Source of the DNA: Bremerella volcania
Lineage (GTDB): Bacteria > Planctomycetota > Planctomycetia > Pirellulales > Pirellulaceae
Assembly: GCF_007748115.1 (NCBI RefSeq)
Contig: NZ_CP036289.1
Span: 4,588,001 to 4,652,000, forward strand
DNA length: 64,000 nt
Direction: 5' to 3'
Shown here: piece by piece, positions 34,147 to 42,500 of the stretch
Numbering within the stretch: position 1 is the first letter of the stretch
How the letters are laid out: every line of letters starts with the position of its first letter
The notes under the pieces: model-generated
What the model was told of the DNA's origin: nothing
Database searches by the model: none
The model's input: only the letters and a program-made list of their open reading frames with translations
Made by a program: the position numbers and the translations under genes

Positions 34147-37100
34147 CTTCTTTCTGTAGCTTCGAATGCGTCATCAGCGTTCGCAGATCGTCGATACCCA
34201 CTGGCTTGACCAGATGCACATCGAAGCCGGCTGCCTCCGATAGAATTCGATCTTCGTTTTGACCGTAGCCAGTTACGGCCACTAGAAGGATTCGATTTTC
34301 TGGATCGACACCACGGATCCGCCGCGCTACCTCGTAGCCGTCCATCTCGGGAAGGCCGATATCCAGCATGACGACACTCGGATTGAGTTCACCGATCATG
34401 TCCAATGCTTCCCGTCCGCTGGCTGCGGATTCAATTTCGTGGTTGGCTAACGCGGCAAGCAGCCGGGACAAAAGGTGCCGGGCGCTCTTATTATCATCCA
34501 CGATAAGAATCTTCTGAATGCCAGCGTCTTGGTATGTCTTCACCTCGGTCACTTCGTCAGGCGCTTTCTTCAGAATGGGTAATTGAACGATAAACTCACT
34601 TCCCTGTCCTGTTCCTTCGCTTTTGACTTCAACCGTACCTCGATGCAGTTCCACGAGGCTTTTGACGATCGTCAGACCGATACCAAGACCGCCAGGCTCG
34701 CGATCGAAAGATCGCGACGATTGGGTAAACAGCTCAAACACGCGTGGCATGAGCTCCTGGTCGATACCAATCCCATTATCCCGAAACGAAACTTGGACCT
34801 TGCTTCCATTACGCACCGCGGAAACGGTGATATGTCCGCCACTTTCGGTATACTTCACTCCATTGATCAACAGGTTCTCGAATATCTGCGCCAGCCGAAC
34901 CGGGTCGGCTTTCAGCCAGACGGGCTCTTGGAGAATATCAGACGAGAAAGTAATTCCCTTTTGCTCGCCATAGGGCTCGATCGCTACGAGTGCCTTTTTG
35001 ATGACTTTCTGAAGCTGGACGTTCTCTTTCCTCAGTTCCACTTTTCCACGAGTGATTCGAGATACGTCTAGCAAGTCATCCACTAGCCGGACCAGGTGCC
35101 GAACCTGTTCTTCCATCACTTCCAACGGCTCTTGCGGACTGCGGGGGTCCATCATCAACAGATCGATGCCGCTGCGGATTGGTGCTAACGGATTACGCAA
35201 CTCGTGAGCCAGCATGGCCAGGAACTCGTCTTTACGACGGTCTGCCTCCTTCAGGGCTTGCTCCAACTCCATCTGCTCGGTGATATCGGTATTGGTGCCG
35301 AACCAACGAATCACACGGCCATCCTTATCGCGTATTGGAACGGCCCGCGATAAGAACCAGCGGTAGACACCATCATGACGACGTAGCGGAAAAGTATCTT
35401 CCCAGACACATTCCTTTTCTGCGCACTCGGCAAGCTTAGCGTGCACGCGCTCGATATGGTCTGGATGATGTACATTGGCCCAGCCAACTTGCTTCGCATC
35501 GTCAAACGTTTGTCCGGTGAATTCGTACCAACGACGGTTATACCAAGTTACCTCGCACAGTTTGTCGCATGTCCAGGCCAACTGGGCAAAGTTATCGGCA
35601 AGGTCACGAAACCGTGCCTCACTTTCGTGAAGCAACTTTTCCGCTTCATAGCGTTTCGAGATATCTTGAATCAGAGCATAGTAACCAACGACCGCCCCAT
35701 GCACGTCAAAATGCGGGATGTACTCCACATGGACGAATCTCGCCGGACCGTGTCGAAAGGGAAGTTCGCTATCCCACGCCACCCGTTCTCCGGAAAGTAC
35801 GGTCTCGATTTTGCTGCGAGCAACTTCAAAAGCTTTCTCGCCGACGACTTCCCATACCGGCTTTCCAATCACTTCGTCAAGGGAAATACCGAACCACTTT
35901 TCATAGCTGGCATTGGCGAACTGATATCGGTGATCCTTGTCGACGTACGCCAAAAGCACCGGCATGGCATCTGCGACTAGCGAGAGTTGAGTTCGCTGGA
36001 GATGCAGCAGCTCTTGCGTTTCTTTCAACTGCGTGATGTCCTGGAAAGTTGCCACGACCCCTTCAATCCGATTGTCGTGCGTGCGATAAGGCAATAGCCG
36101 ACGAACGAAAACCTTTCCTTCCTCTGCTTCAACCTCGCGTTCGACCAACGTCAACGACTTCAACACTTCCCGTGCGTCGTCCATAAAAGAGCCGTCGGTG
36201 ACCTTGTGGGCCAGATCACTGATGGGTCGGCCGATATCGGTGCGAATCAAGCTGAACAAGTCGATCGCTTCCGGCGTGAAGTTGCGAACTCGGAATTCAG
36301 TATCCAAGAACACTACGGCAATTCTTGTGCTCGAAATCAAGTTATCGAGATCGTTGTTGGTCGATTCCAGTTCGGCGAGTTTGTCCTCTAACTGCACATT
36401 GAGCGTCGTCAGTTCCTCGTTGAGTGACTGTAGTTCTTCCCGCGAGGCCTCTAACTCCTCGGTGCCTGATTGTAATTCTTCATTGACGCTCATCGCCTCT
36501 TCGTGAGACGCTCGCAACTCTTCGTTGGCTTGCTCGAGCTGCTCGATCGTGTGACTCAACTCTTCGCGCGTCTCCATCAGTTCACGTTCGAGCGTCTTGA
36601 CTAATTCCTCGTGGGAATCCGTCGTGGCGAGGGACGCAAGATCACTCGATGGCGACGACGTCAGCCCCGGCGACTTTACCGATTCATCTTCTTGCAGCCG
36701 GATGAAAATGAGCCGCTGTTGGCTTTCCGGATCGGTCATCTTGCGAACGTACCCTTTGACGTCCATCGTCGAGCCGTCCGATTGATTGAGCTTGGCGCGG
36801 TCGAAAGAGACCTCCTGTTCTGATTCAAGTCGGCCAATTGCTGCACGCAGCTTCAAATGCAGACCGGGACGAACGAGTTCATAAACCGTGTAGCGTTGTT
36901 CCCCCTCGGGGATCTTCAAGAAGCGATCTCCACTTCCCCCCACGAAGATCGGCTGCAATTTATCGTTGAGGACCAAGACGACCGAACCGGTCGACTTCCA
37001 AAACATCTCTGCGGCGAGTTCTCGCAAACTCGGCGGCTGCGGACGGCGGAAACTAGGCCGCCGCGGGGCAACTCGCTTCGGGGTTTGAGGAGCCGGAAGG

Positions 37101-38719
37101 ATAAAGCCGTTCGAGCCGCTTTCGGCGGCGCGTTGAAAGATCCGGCAATGAGCATCGACAGGCTCAAACCCTTGATCGACGCGTCCCGCCGTCTCTGAAT
37201 TGCCAAGCAACAAAAAACCCTCGGAATTCAACGCAAAGTGAAACTTTCGCAGAATGTTGGCCTGTGCTTCCGGCTCCAGATAGATCAGCAAATTGCGGCA
37301 ACTGATCAGATCGAGTCGAAAAAACGAAGGGTCCCCTTTCAAGTCATGTGCGGCGAAGACGACCATTTCGCGGACTGATTTGGAAACACGATAGACGTCC
37401 GCTTCGCGCGTAAAATACTTACGTGCCCATTCAGGCTTGATGTCGGCAGCGATCGTTTCCGGATAAATACCCGCGCGTGCTGTCCTTAGCGCATGATTGC
37501 TGATATCCGTGGCAAAGATTTGAATTCGTACGTCACGTTTCTCGGCAATGGCATCGGAAAGCATCATCGCCATGGTGTAGGCTTCTTCGCCGGTAGCGCA
37601 GCCGGGAATCCAGATACGAATGGGATCGTTCGAACTTCGATTCTCAATGAGCTTGGGAAACACCAGGTCAGACAGTTTTTCCCAGACTTCCGGATTCCGC
37701 ATGAATTGCGTTACACAGATCAGAAGATCCTGGGCCAGCGCTTCGACTTCCTCAGGACGATCCTTCAGCCGGTGGACATACTCGCGGATGTCGGAGACGC
37801 CGGATAAACCCATTCGGCGCTGGACACGTCTCAATAAGGTTGTGTGTTTGTAGTTGCGAAAATCGTACTCGGCATGAAAGTGAAGTATGTGCTGGATCTC
37901 TTCCAGTTCAGCTAAAAACTGGGCGGGATCGAGAGTCGAATCGTCAAAAAGAGAATTGTGATCGACGTAGCTCTCAAGCGACCTGGCCAATTGAGCTACC
38001 GGCTGAACGTAGTCGGCTTGCCCTGTTTCCATCGCATTGAGCGGCATCGAATCATGCCCCGCTTCATGCGGATGCTGCACCATGACCATGCCACCGCACT
38101 CTTTGATCTCGCGGATACCGAGCGTCCCGTCACTACCGTTGCCTGACATGATAATACTGACGGCATCCTGACGTTGATCCCGAGCCAAGCTACGTAAGAA
38201 ATAGTCGATCGGGTGCCGCCAGCCTCGCGATTCAGCCGACGGAGTGACCTGGAATTCGCCGGATTGGATCGCCACGTCCTGACCCGGTGGAGCAACGTAC
38301 ACGTAGCCACTCTCGATGACTTGTCCTTGCTCGACGGATAAGACTTTCAGGTCGGTATGCTTGGAAAGAATCTCCGGTAAGAGACTATCGTGGTCCGGCA
38401 TCAAATGTTGAACGACGACAAAAGCCATCCCCTGGGGCTGCGACAGGGCAGAAAAAAACTTCTTGAGAGCCTCTAGCCCGCCCGAAGACGCACCGATCCC
38501 GATGACCGATAGAGGTTGTCGAGACTTGCCGGAATTTCGGCCAGCATCCGATTCTCCGGCCGATTCTGCAGGTGCCATAAAGTTCCAATATTTCGAACGG
38601 AGTTGGTCGTTCGTCGTAAGAAGGTCCAGGGGAGCGGCGTTAGACTTCAAGCCAAGTCGGCAGATCTCAGGCTGAGCATAAATCCCCCGATCTAGATTCT
38701 CAGAGCCTGCGGTTGTCAT
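34142..38719 (-). CDS. hybrid CheB-CheR-PAS histidine kinase with receiver
   Basis: A 1525-residue soluble signalling protein. Domains in order: CheB methylesterase (about 70-255; IGASSGGLEALKK with the catalytic Ser), CheR methyltransferase (about 265-520; IWIPGCATGEEAYTMAMM is the SAM-binding loop), a long coiled coil (about 715-790; EELRASHEEAMSVNEEL), three PAS domains (about 795-890, 915-1025, 1035-1150), HisKA/HATPase (His in FLAMLAHELRNPLAPIRS, near residue 1171), and a C-terminal receiver with Asp near residue 1448 (VVMLDIGLPEMDG). No membrane segments. Start ATG 38719; the frame opens nine codons earlier with TTG. It combines chemoreceptor-like methyl chemistry and phosphotransfer in one chain; no cheA/cheW genes are nearby, so its target is unknown. 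Confidence 0.9.
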   Translation of the reverse strand: MTTAGSENLDRGIYAQPEICRLGLKSNAAPLDLLTTNDQLRSKYWNFMAPAESAGESDAGRNSGKSRQPLSVIGIGASSGGLEALKKFFSALSQPQGMAFVVVQHLMPDHDSLLPEILSKHTDLKVLSVEQGQVIESGYVYVAPPGQDVAIQSGEFQVTPSAESRGWRHPIDYFLRSLARDQRQDAVSIIMSGNGSDGTLGIREIKECGGMVMVQHPHEAGHDSMPLNAMETGQADYVQPVAQLARSLESYVDHNSLFDDSTLDPAQFLAELEEIQHILHFHAEYDFRNYKHTTLLRRVQRRMGLSGVSDIREYVHRLKDRPEEVEALAQDLLICVTQFMRNPEVWEKLSDLVFPKLIENRSSNDPIRIWIPGCATGEEAYTMAMMLSDAIAEKRDVRIQIFATDISNHALRTARAGIYPETIAADIKPEWARKYFTREADVYRVSKSVREMVVFAAHDLKGDPSFFRLDLISCRNLLIYLEPEAQANILRKFHFALNSEGFLLLGNSETAGRVDQGFEPVDAHCRIFQRAAESGSNGFILPAPQTPKRVAPRRPSFRRPQPPSLRELAAEMFWKSTGSVVLVLNDKLQPIFVGGSGDRFLKIPEGEQRYTVYELVRPGLHLKLRAAIGRLESEQEVSFDRAKLNQSDGSTMDVKGYVRKMTDPESQQRLIFIRLQEDESVKSPGLTSSPSSDLASLATTDSHEELVKTLERELMETREELSHTIEQLEQANEELRASHEEAMSVNEELQSGTEELEASREELQSLNEELTTLNVQLEDKLAELESTNNDLDNLISSTRIAVVFLDTEFRVRNFTPEAIDLFSLIRTDIGRPISDLAHKVTDGSFMDDAREVLKSLTLVEREVEAEEGKVFVRRLLPYRTHDNRIEGVVATFQDITQLKETQELLHLQRTQLSLVADAMPVLLAYVDKDHRYQFANASYEKWFGISLDEVIGKPVWEVVGEKAFEVARSKIETVLSGERVAWDSELPFRHGPARFVHVEYIPHFDVHGAVVGYYALIQDISKRYEAEKLLHESEARFRDLADNFAQLAWTCDKLCEVTWYNRRWYEFTGQTFDDAKQVGWANVHHPDHIERVHAKLAECAEKECVWEDTFPLRRHDGVYRWFLSRAVPIRDKDGRVIRWFGTNTDITEQMELEQALKEADRRKDEFLAMLAHELRNPLAPIRSGIDLLMMDPRSPQEPLEVMEEQVRHLVRLVDDLLDVSRITRGKVELRKENVQLQKVIKKALVAIEPYGEQKGITFSSDILQEPVWLKADPVRLAQIFENLLINGVKYTESGGHITVSAVRNGSKVQVSFRDNGIGIDQELMPRVFELFTQSSRSFDREPGGLGIGLTIVKSLVELHRGTVEVKSEGTGQGSEFIVQLPILKKAPDEVTEVKTYQDAGIQKILIVDDNKSARHLLSRLLAALANHEIESAASGREALDMIGELNPSVVMLDIGLPEMDGYEVARRIRGVDPENRILLVAVTGYGQNEDRILSEAAGFDVHLVKPVGIDDLRTLMTHSKLQKEE

Positions 38720-39069
38720 TGTTGCAAACGCCGCAACTGCTTGCAAGATTACCAGTTAGTTTCACAGCACGGCTGAAGTTCGCCTCGCAAAAAAAATATC
38801 AAACGAGCATCGCCATTGGCTCGACCACAAACTACTGGTTACACAAAACTTAAAATTTGTTTTTATAAAACCACACACATCGCTTTTAGCTATGACTTAA
38901 CATGATACGCCCGAATGCGTACACTTGAGGTAACTTATCTCCCCCCAGATTATTTGCATCTTTGGTTATTGGCAGCGACGTTCCCCCTTGATTGCCTCTT
39001 GGCATACCCCCCTTCTTAAATCTCATTTTCATTGAACTAGATCTCTTTTACCGATCAGAGGACACCGTC
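38720..39069. other. 350-base divergent, AT-rich promoter region
   Basis: No gene is seen between the divergent kinase and lipoprotein genes. Base composition is clearly more AT-rich than the surrounding genes, with runs such as AAAATTTGTTTTTATAAAA around 38850-38867. It must carry promoters for both genes; I cannot place the hexamers with confidence. Confidence 0.4.
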
Positions 39070-39474
39070 ATGCGAACGTACCCATCAGGTGCTGTATGGA
39101 TCGTTTCATTTCTCGCTATATCAATTCTTGGATGCGGCGGCCCCAGTAACCCGGTGGCACCTGTTAATGGCATCGTAACACTTAACGGTAAACCTGTGGC
39201 CGACATGGTGGTTACGTTTACGCCAATACCGGGAAAGACGGAATCGGTAGGAGGTGATAACGAACCAGGCAAGAGTGCTACTGGAAACACTGATTCAGAG
39301 GGCAAGTTCATACTTTCTACCTACGAGCGCAACGACGGCGCCCTGGTTGGCGAGCACAAGGTCACCGTGTTTGGCTCAGGTCCTGACCCGACCCCACCGG
39401 GAAATGTCCCAAAAGACTTCACGATCGAAGTTAAATCGGGCACGAATGACATCGAAATCAAACTCACCAAATAA
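39070..39474 (+). CDS. putative lipoprotein with carboxypeptidase-regulatory-like domain
   Basis: A 134-residue exported lipoprotein: signal peptide with lipobox SILGC (Cys near residue 19), then a short beta-rich domain (VNGIVTLNGKPVADMVVTFTP, then ATGNTDSEGKFILSTYE) that resembles the carboxypeptidase-regulatory/transthyretin-like fold. Such lipoproteins commonly precede DUF1559 genes in planctomycetes, as here (112 bases downstream), suggesting the two work together in the envelope. ATG at 39070 is chosen because the lipobox follows and AGAGGA lies upstream. The precise function is not known. Confidence 0.75.
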   Translation: MRTYPSGAVWIVSFLAISILGCGGPSNPVAPVNGIVTLNGKPVADMVVTFTPIPGKTESVGGDNEPGKSATGNTDSEGKFILSTYERNDGALVGEHKVTVFGSGPDPTPPGNVPKDFTIEVKSGTNDIEIKLTK

Positions 39475-39586
39475 ACCAGACTGTCACTTGAGAGCCCAAG
39501 GGGTTTCAACATCCTCATATCGATATTCAGCGAAAAACTAGACCTAATCTTTTCCTCTGTTTTCATATCTTATTGGAGCAAAAACT

Positions 39587-40519
39587 ATGAGCATCTCGAT
39601 GAAACGCAAGCGTGGTTTTACGCTTGTCGAACTGCTGGTGGTGATCGCCATCATTGGCGTTCTTATTGCCCTGTTGTTGCCTGCGGTACAACAGGCCCGT
39701 GAGGCAGCTCGCCGAATGCAGTGCAGCAACAACCTGAAACAACTCGGCTTGGCCCTGCATAACTATCACGATACGTTCCTTAAGTTTCCACCAGCCGCGA
39801 TCAAGGAAAAGATCCAGGATGGAAGCGGTAGTGCGCAAACCACGGTTTGGAGTGCATTCATCCTTCCCCAGATTGAACAAGGTGCCCTTTACGACAAGAT
39901 CAACGGCATGGGCTTCGGAGTCGTTTGGGACGACGATGGCAACAACGAAGATATTCTTCGCGTTCGTCTAGATGCATTCGAATGTCCTTCCTCACCAGAT
40001 ACCGGACAGGTTTTCGATGACGGTGGCATCACAGGTCGACCACGCGGTAGCTATGGCGTGGTGATCACAGGTACCGTTGGCTACACGATTTCAAGTAACA
40101 CCACCAATGGTGAAAACAAGCATCATCTGGACGACGGTGGCGTTGGACACGCTCGTCACAATGGTCCGTTCTACTACCAGAATGTTTCGACCAATTTTCG
40201 TGACATTACCGATGGTACCTCCAACACTCTATTCGTCGGCGAAAGGTACACCGATAAGATTACCAATCGTGAGCATGTCTACGTTGGCACATCGAATGGG
40301 CAGGACTCGCACTGCAAATGGGGTGCTTCAACCGGCATTCAGTTGAACACACTCAACAACGCACAACCGGGCCAGGCAGGCTTCCACAGTGCTCACCCCG
40401 GTGGTGCCCTGTTCCTGCTGGGTGACGGTGCGACTCGTTTCGTTAGCGAGAACATCAATCGTCTCATCTACGCCAGCATGGGTACCCGCAACGGCGGTGA
40501 AGTTGCTCAGCTGCCATAG
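39587..40519 (+). CDS. DUF1559 pseudopilin-like protein
   Basis: A 310-residue protein with a prepilin-type N-terminus: KRKRGFTLVELLVVIAIIG, with Gly-Phe at the peptidase cleavage site and the conserved Glu5. The hydrophobic helix would anchor it before and after processing. The rest is the DUF1559 domain, ending in the H-X9-DG motif (HPGGALFLLGDG) and the following strand ATRFVSENI. DUF1559 proteins occur in dozens of copies per planctomycete genome and are thought to be surface pseudopilins related to type II secretion; no function has been shown. A lipoprotein gene precedes it and a strong terminator follows. Confidence 0.92.
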   Translation: MSISMKRKRGFTLVELLVVIAIIGVLIALLLPAVQQAREAARRMQCSNNLKQLGLALHNYHDTFLKFPPAAIKEKIQDGSGSAQTTVWSAFILPQIEQGALYDKINGMGFGVVWDDDGNNEDILRVRLDAFECPSSPDTGQVFDDGGITGRPRGSYGVVITGTVGYTISSNTTNGENKHHLDDGGVGHARHNGPFYYQNVSTNFRDITDGTSNTLFVGERYTDKITNREHVYVGTSNGQDSHCKWGASTGIQLNTLNNAQPGQAGFHSAHPGGALFLLGDGATRFVSENINRLIYASMGTRNGGEVAQLP

Positions 40520-40545
40520 GCGTAAGGGCTCTCAATTTAACCACG

Positions 40546-40581
40546 AAAGAGGCGTTTTTCTGCGAGAAAGACGCCTCTTTT
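40546..40581 (+). terminator. rho-independent terminator of the DUF1559 gene
   Basis: AAAGAGGCGT (40546-40555) pairs with ACGCCTCTTT (40571-40580), followed by TTTC, 27 bases past the DUF1559 stop. Confidence 0.8.
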
Positions 40582-40684
40582 CATTGGAACAAGTGAGGAT
40601 CCGCTTTAGTTCCTTGACATTGGATCTATACTCGGACCAGCCCTTCGAATTCCCTTCCCCCTCGTGTCCATCAAGGAGAACACC

Positions 40685-41641
40685 ATGCTGCGAACGCCCC
40701 TTCTGGTTACTCTGGTTTCCACGGCTCTTGCATTTTTGCCTTCGCTCCTTTACGCAGGTCCGTTTCGCTTGGTGATGCAAGGCAATAACAAATTGGCGAT
40801 TGTCGACGAACAAGGGGCCATCGAGTGGGAGATGCCGTGGGGTGGGATTCATGACATCCATGTGTTGGACAATGGCCATATCATGGTCCAGCAAGGGGGG
40901 GCTAAGGTTGCTGAAATCGATCCCGAAACGAAGAAGGTCGTGTGGTCTTACGACTCCGCCCAGAGCAACGGCAACGAAGGAAAGCGGATCGAAGTCCACG
41001 CCTTTCAACCATTGGCAGGCGGCAACGTAATGATTGCCGAGTCAGGTGCCGGACGAATCATTGAAGTCAACCGTGACGGCAAGTTGCTTAAAGAGATTCC
41101 ACTGAAGTTGGACAATCCGCATCCCCACTCCGATACGCGATTGGTTCGCAAATTGGACAACGGCAATTACCTGGTTGCCCACGAGAACGATGGCCACATC
41201 CGCGAATACGATGGCGAGTCAGGCAAGGTCATCTGGGACTACGAAGTCCCCATGTTCGACCAGGAGCCTCGCGGGGGCCACGGTCCGGAAGCTTTCGGTA
41301 ACAAGGCCTTCGCCGCGGTTCGTTTGAGCAATGGCAACACGCTAATCGCGACGGGCAACGGACATAGTGTGATCGAAGTGACACCTGACAAGGAAATCGT
41401 TTGGAAGATCGGCCAGAACGATCTGCCTGGCATCACGCTGGCCTGGGTCACGACGCTGGAAGTCCTGCCCAACGGTCACTACGTCATCGGCAACTGCCAT
41501 GCTGGCCCCGATAACCCGCTGCTGATTGAAGTCGATCCCAAGACGAAGAAAGTGGTCTGGCAATTCGATCAGTTCAACGTCTTCGGCAACTCGGCTCCTA
41601 ATTCGCAACTGCTAAACGTCGAAGGGGATGTACTGCGCTAA
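40685..41641 (+). CDS. exported PQQ-type/arylsulfotransferase-like beta-propeller protein
   Basis: A 318-residue protein with a signal peptide (1-24, ending LLYAG) and six or seven blades of the form V-x-x-LDNG-x-x-(hydrophobic)-x-x-x-D-P-x-T-K-K-V-V-W, for example LDNGHIMVQQ, IDPETKKVVW, LDNGNYLVAH and VDPKTKKVVW. This pattern is shared by PQQ-like and arylsulfotransferase propellers; no catalytic motif of the latter is obvious. ATG at 40685 has AAGGAG at ideal spacing. It is likely a periplasmic binding or enzymatic propeller; the ligand is unknown. A hairpin follows. Confidence 0.75.
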   Translation: MLRTPLLVTLVSTALAFLPSLLYAGPFRLVMQGNNKLAIVDEQGAIEWEMPWGGIHDIHVLDNGHIMVQQGGAKVAEIDPETKKVVWSYDSAQSNGNEGKRIEVHAFQPLAGGNVMIAESGAGRIIEVNRDGKLLKEIPLKLDNPHPHSDTRLVRKLDNGNYLVAHENDGHIREYDGESGKVIWDYEVPMFDQEPRGGHGPEAFGNKAFAAVRLSNGNTLIATGNGHSVIEVTPDKEIVWKIGQNDLPGITLAWVTTLEVLPNGHYVIGNCHAGPDNPLLIEVDPKTKKVVWQFDQFNVFGNSAPNSQLLNVEGDVLR

Positions 41642-41667
41642 GGATATTCGAAAATGGTACTGATCAA

Positions 41668-41698
41668 CAGCGGCTGGGAAACATTGCTCCAGCCGCTG
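41668..41698 (+). terminator. hairpin after the propeller gene
   Basis: CAGCGGCTGG (41668-41677) pairs perfectly with CCAGCCGCTG (41689-41698) around an 11-base loop, 26 bases after the stop. It is followed by only a short T-containing stretch, so it is a weak intrinsic terminator or an RNA-stabilising hairpin. Confidence 0.55.
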
Positions 41699-41892
41699 AC
41701 CTCTTGTTCTCAGGAAGATGCAGCCTAGCTCGCCGCTGCGAATCTGCCCTCCGGATCCTTGCTTTCGCTACGTGCGCAAGAGGACGCCACTCTTTAAAAA
41801 TTAAAAGATGCGAGGGGGCAAGCCCGTGGTAAGAAGTGTAGGATAGAGGCGTTTTCTATTGATCGGCACTTTCGATACGCAGTCTTCGCCCA

Positions 41893-42474
41893 ATGGACAC
41901 CTCGGTTAGCTTTCTCGACTCGCTACAGCATACCTCCGATGAAGAGGCATGGGGGCGACTGGTCGGAATGTACTCGCCGCTGATTCGAGGTTGGCTCAAG
42001 CGGTATGGGGCATCTCTTGACGATATCGAGGACATCACCCAGGAAGTCTTGACCGTCGTTTTCCGACGCTTCCCTGATTTCCGTCGTGAACCTCGGCCTG
42101 GTGCTTTTCGTGCCTGGCTGCGTACCATTGCGGCAAATTGCCTGCGAGATCATTGGCGCAAGAAGAACAAGCAGCCACCTGGGGTCGGCGGAAGTGATTT
42201 TGGCCAGGTGATCGCCGAACTTCAAGATCCCGAGAGTGGCCTGAGTGCCCAGTGGAATCGAGAGCACGATCGCCACGTGATACAATATTTGCTGCAGGAA
42301 GTCCGTCCCGCGTTCACGGACAAAACGTGGTTGGCATTTCAGCGATTCGCCTTGGACGGCCTCAGTGCGGACGACGTCAGCCAAGAGCTTGGCATCTCCG
42401 TGAATGCCGTCTTTGTCGCCAAATCGCGGGTCCTTTCGCGGCTGCGTCAAAGGGGCCTGGGGCTCATTGATTAA
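41893..42474 (+). CDS. ECF-family RNA polymerase sigma factor
   Basis: A 193-residue sigma-70 family factor with regions 2 and 4 only. Region 2 includes LDDIEDITQEVLTVVFRRFP and AFRAWLRTIAANCLRDHWRK (the -10 recognition helix); region 4 is FALDGLSADDVSQELGISVN-AVFVAKSRVLSRLR (the -35 helix-turn-helix). It belongs to the planctomycete ECF groups that are encoded beside Ser/Thr kinases. The kinase gene with an N-terminal zinc finger starts 26 bases downstream, so the pair is probably one operon and one signalling unit. Confidence 0.9.
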   Translation: MDTSVSFLDSLQHTSDEEAWGRLVGMYSPLIRGWLKRYGASLDDIEDITQEVLTVVFRRFPDFRREPRPGAFRAWLRTIAANCLRDHWRKKNKQPPGVGGSDFGQVIAELQDPESGLSAQWNREHDRHVIQYLLQEVRPAFTDKTWLAFQRFALDGLSADDVSQELGISVNAVFVAKSRVLSRLRQRGLGLID

Positions 42475-42500
42475 CAACCATCACCACCGGCGATCGGCCC

